Assembly (NCBI GenBank): GCA_025352915.1
Contig: JANXSA010000214.1
Span: 1 to 5,655, forward strand
Direction of reading: 5' to 3'
Source of the DNA: Rhodospirillales bacterium
Lineage (GTDB): Bacteria > Pseudomonadota > Alphaproteobacteria > Acetobacterales > Acetobacteraceae
Length of the DNA stretch: 5,655 nt
This document shows, piece by piece, positions 5,633-5,655 of this stretch. Numbering within the stretch: position 1 is the first letter of the stretch; the number at the start of each line of letters is the position of its first letter. The notes below the pieces were generated by a model. It did not search any database and had not been told where the DNA came from. It was given only the letters and a program-made list of their open reading frames with translations. The translations under genes were made by a program, and so were the position numbers.

Positions 5633-5655
5633 GTTTTTCCTCACCCCCAGTTATG

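Noticed and set aside
5653..5655. ATG at the right edge of the window as a plus-strand gene start
   Set aside because: No Shine-Dalgarno precedes it (CCCCCAGTT), and no coding sequence is visible beyond it. The minus strand could equally hold the end of an upstream gene.

Overview
The window carries one complete minus-strand operon for a peptide-type (Dpp/Opp family) ABC importer. In transcription order, right to left, it holds a periplasmic solute-binding protein (5476 to 3851), two ATPases of the DppD and DppF types (3851 to 2880 and 2883 to 1918), and two inner-membrane permeases of the DppB and DppC types (1918 to 980 and 980 to 96). All five proteins are full length with intact family motifs. 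Every gene junction is a 1- or 4-base stop/start overlap, so the five products are almost certainly made from one translationally coupled transcript.

The coding DNA is strongly GC-rich, with G or C in most third codon positions. Long open antisense frames are the expected by-product, and I take none of them as genes. The intergenic ends are the opposite: AT-rich and built of copies of a 38-43 base palindromic repeat (consensus head AATGGATAAAAG, then a T-run/T-run/A-run hairpin). Two copies lie head-outward just after the last gene (8-45 and 49-87). Two more lie with heads facing each other upstream of the first gene (5518-5560 and 5592-5632). From memory, repeats of this form are common at gene ends in Acetobacteraceae (Roseomonas, Acidiphilium and relatives). 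Together with the GC content and the style of the binding protein, this suggests a high-GC alphaproteobacterium of that family. The assignment is inference.

The binding protein has a twin-arginine-like signal peptide and would capture a solute in the periplasm. It would hand it to the DppB/DppC channel, with import driven by the two ATPases. The substrate cannot be read from the sequence: di- or oligopeptides are the default guess, but relatives take glutathione, nickel chelates, opines or sugars. No regulator, RNA gene, mobile-element gene or CRISPR array is visible, and I found no convincing sigma-70 promoter in the short leader.

I do not see a new biological system here. The parts most worth a second look are the hairpin repeats: a near-identical direct pair bounds the whole operon, the hairpins show compensatory base changes, and each copy can form two mutually exclusive hairpins.
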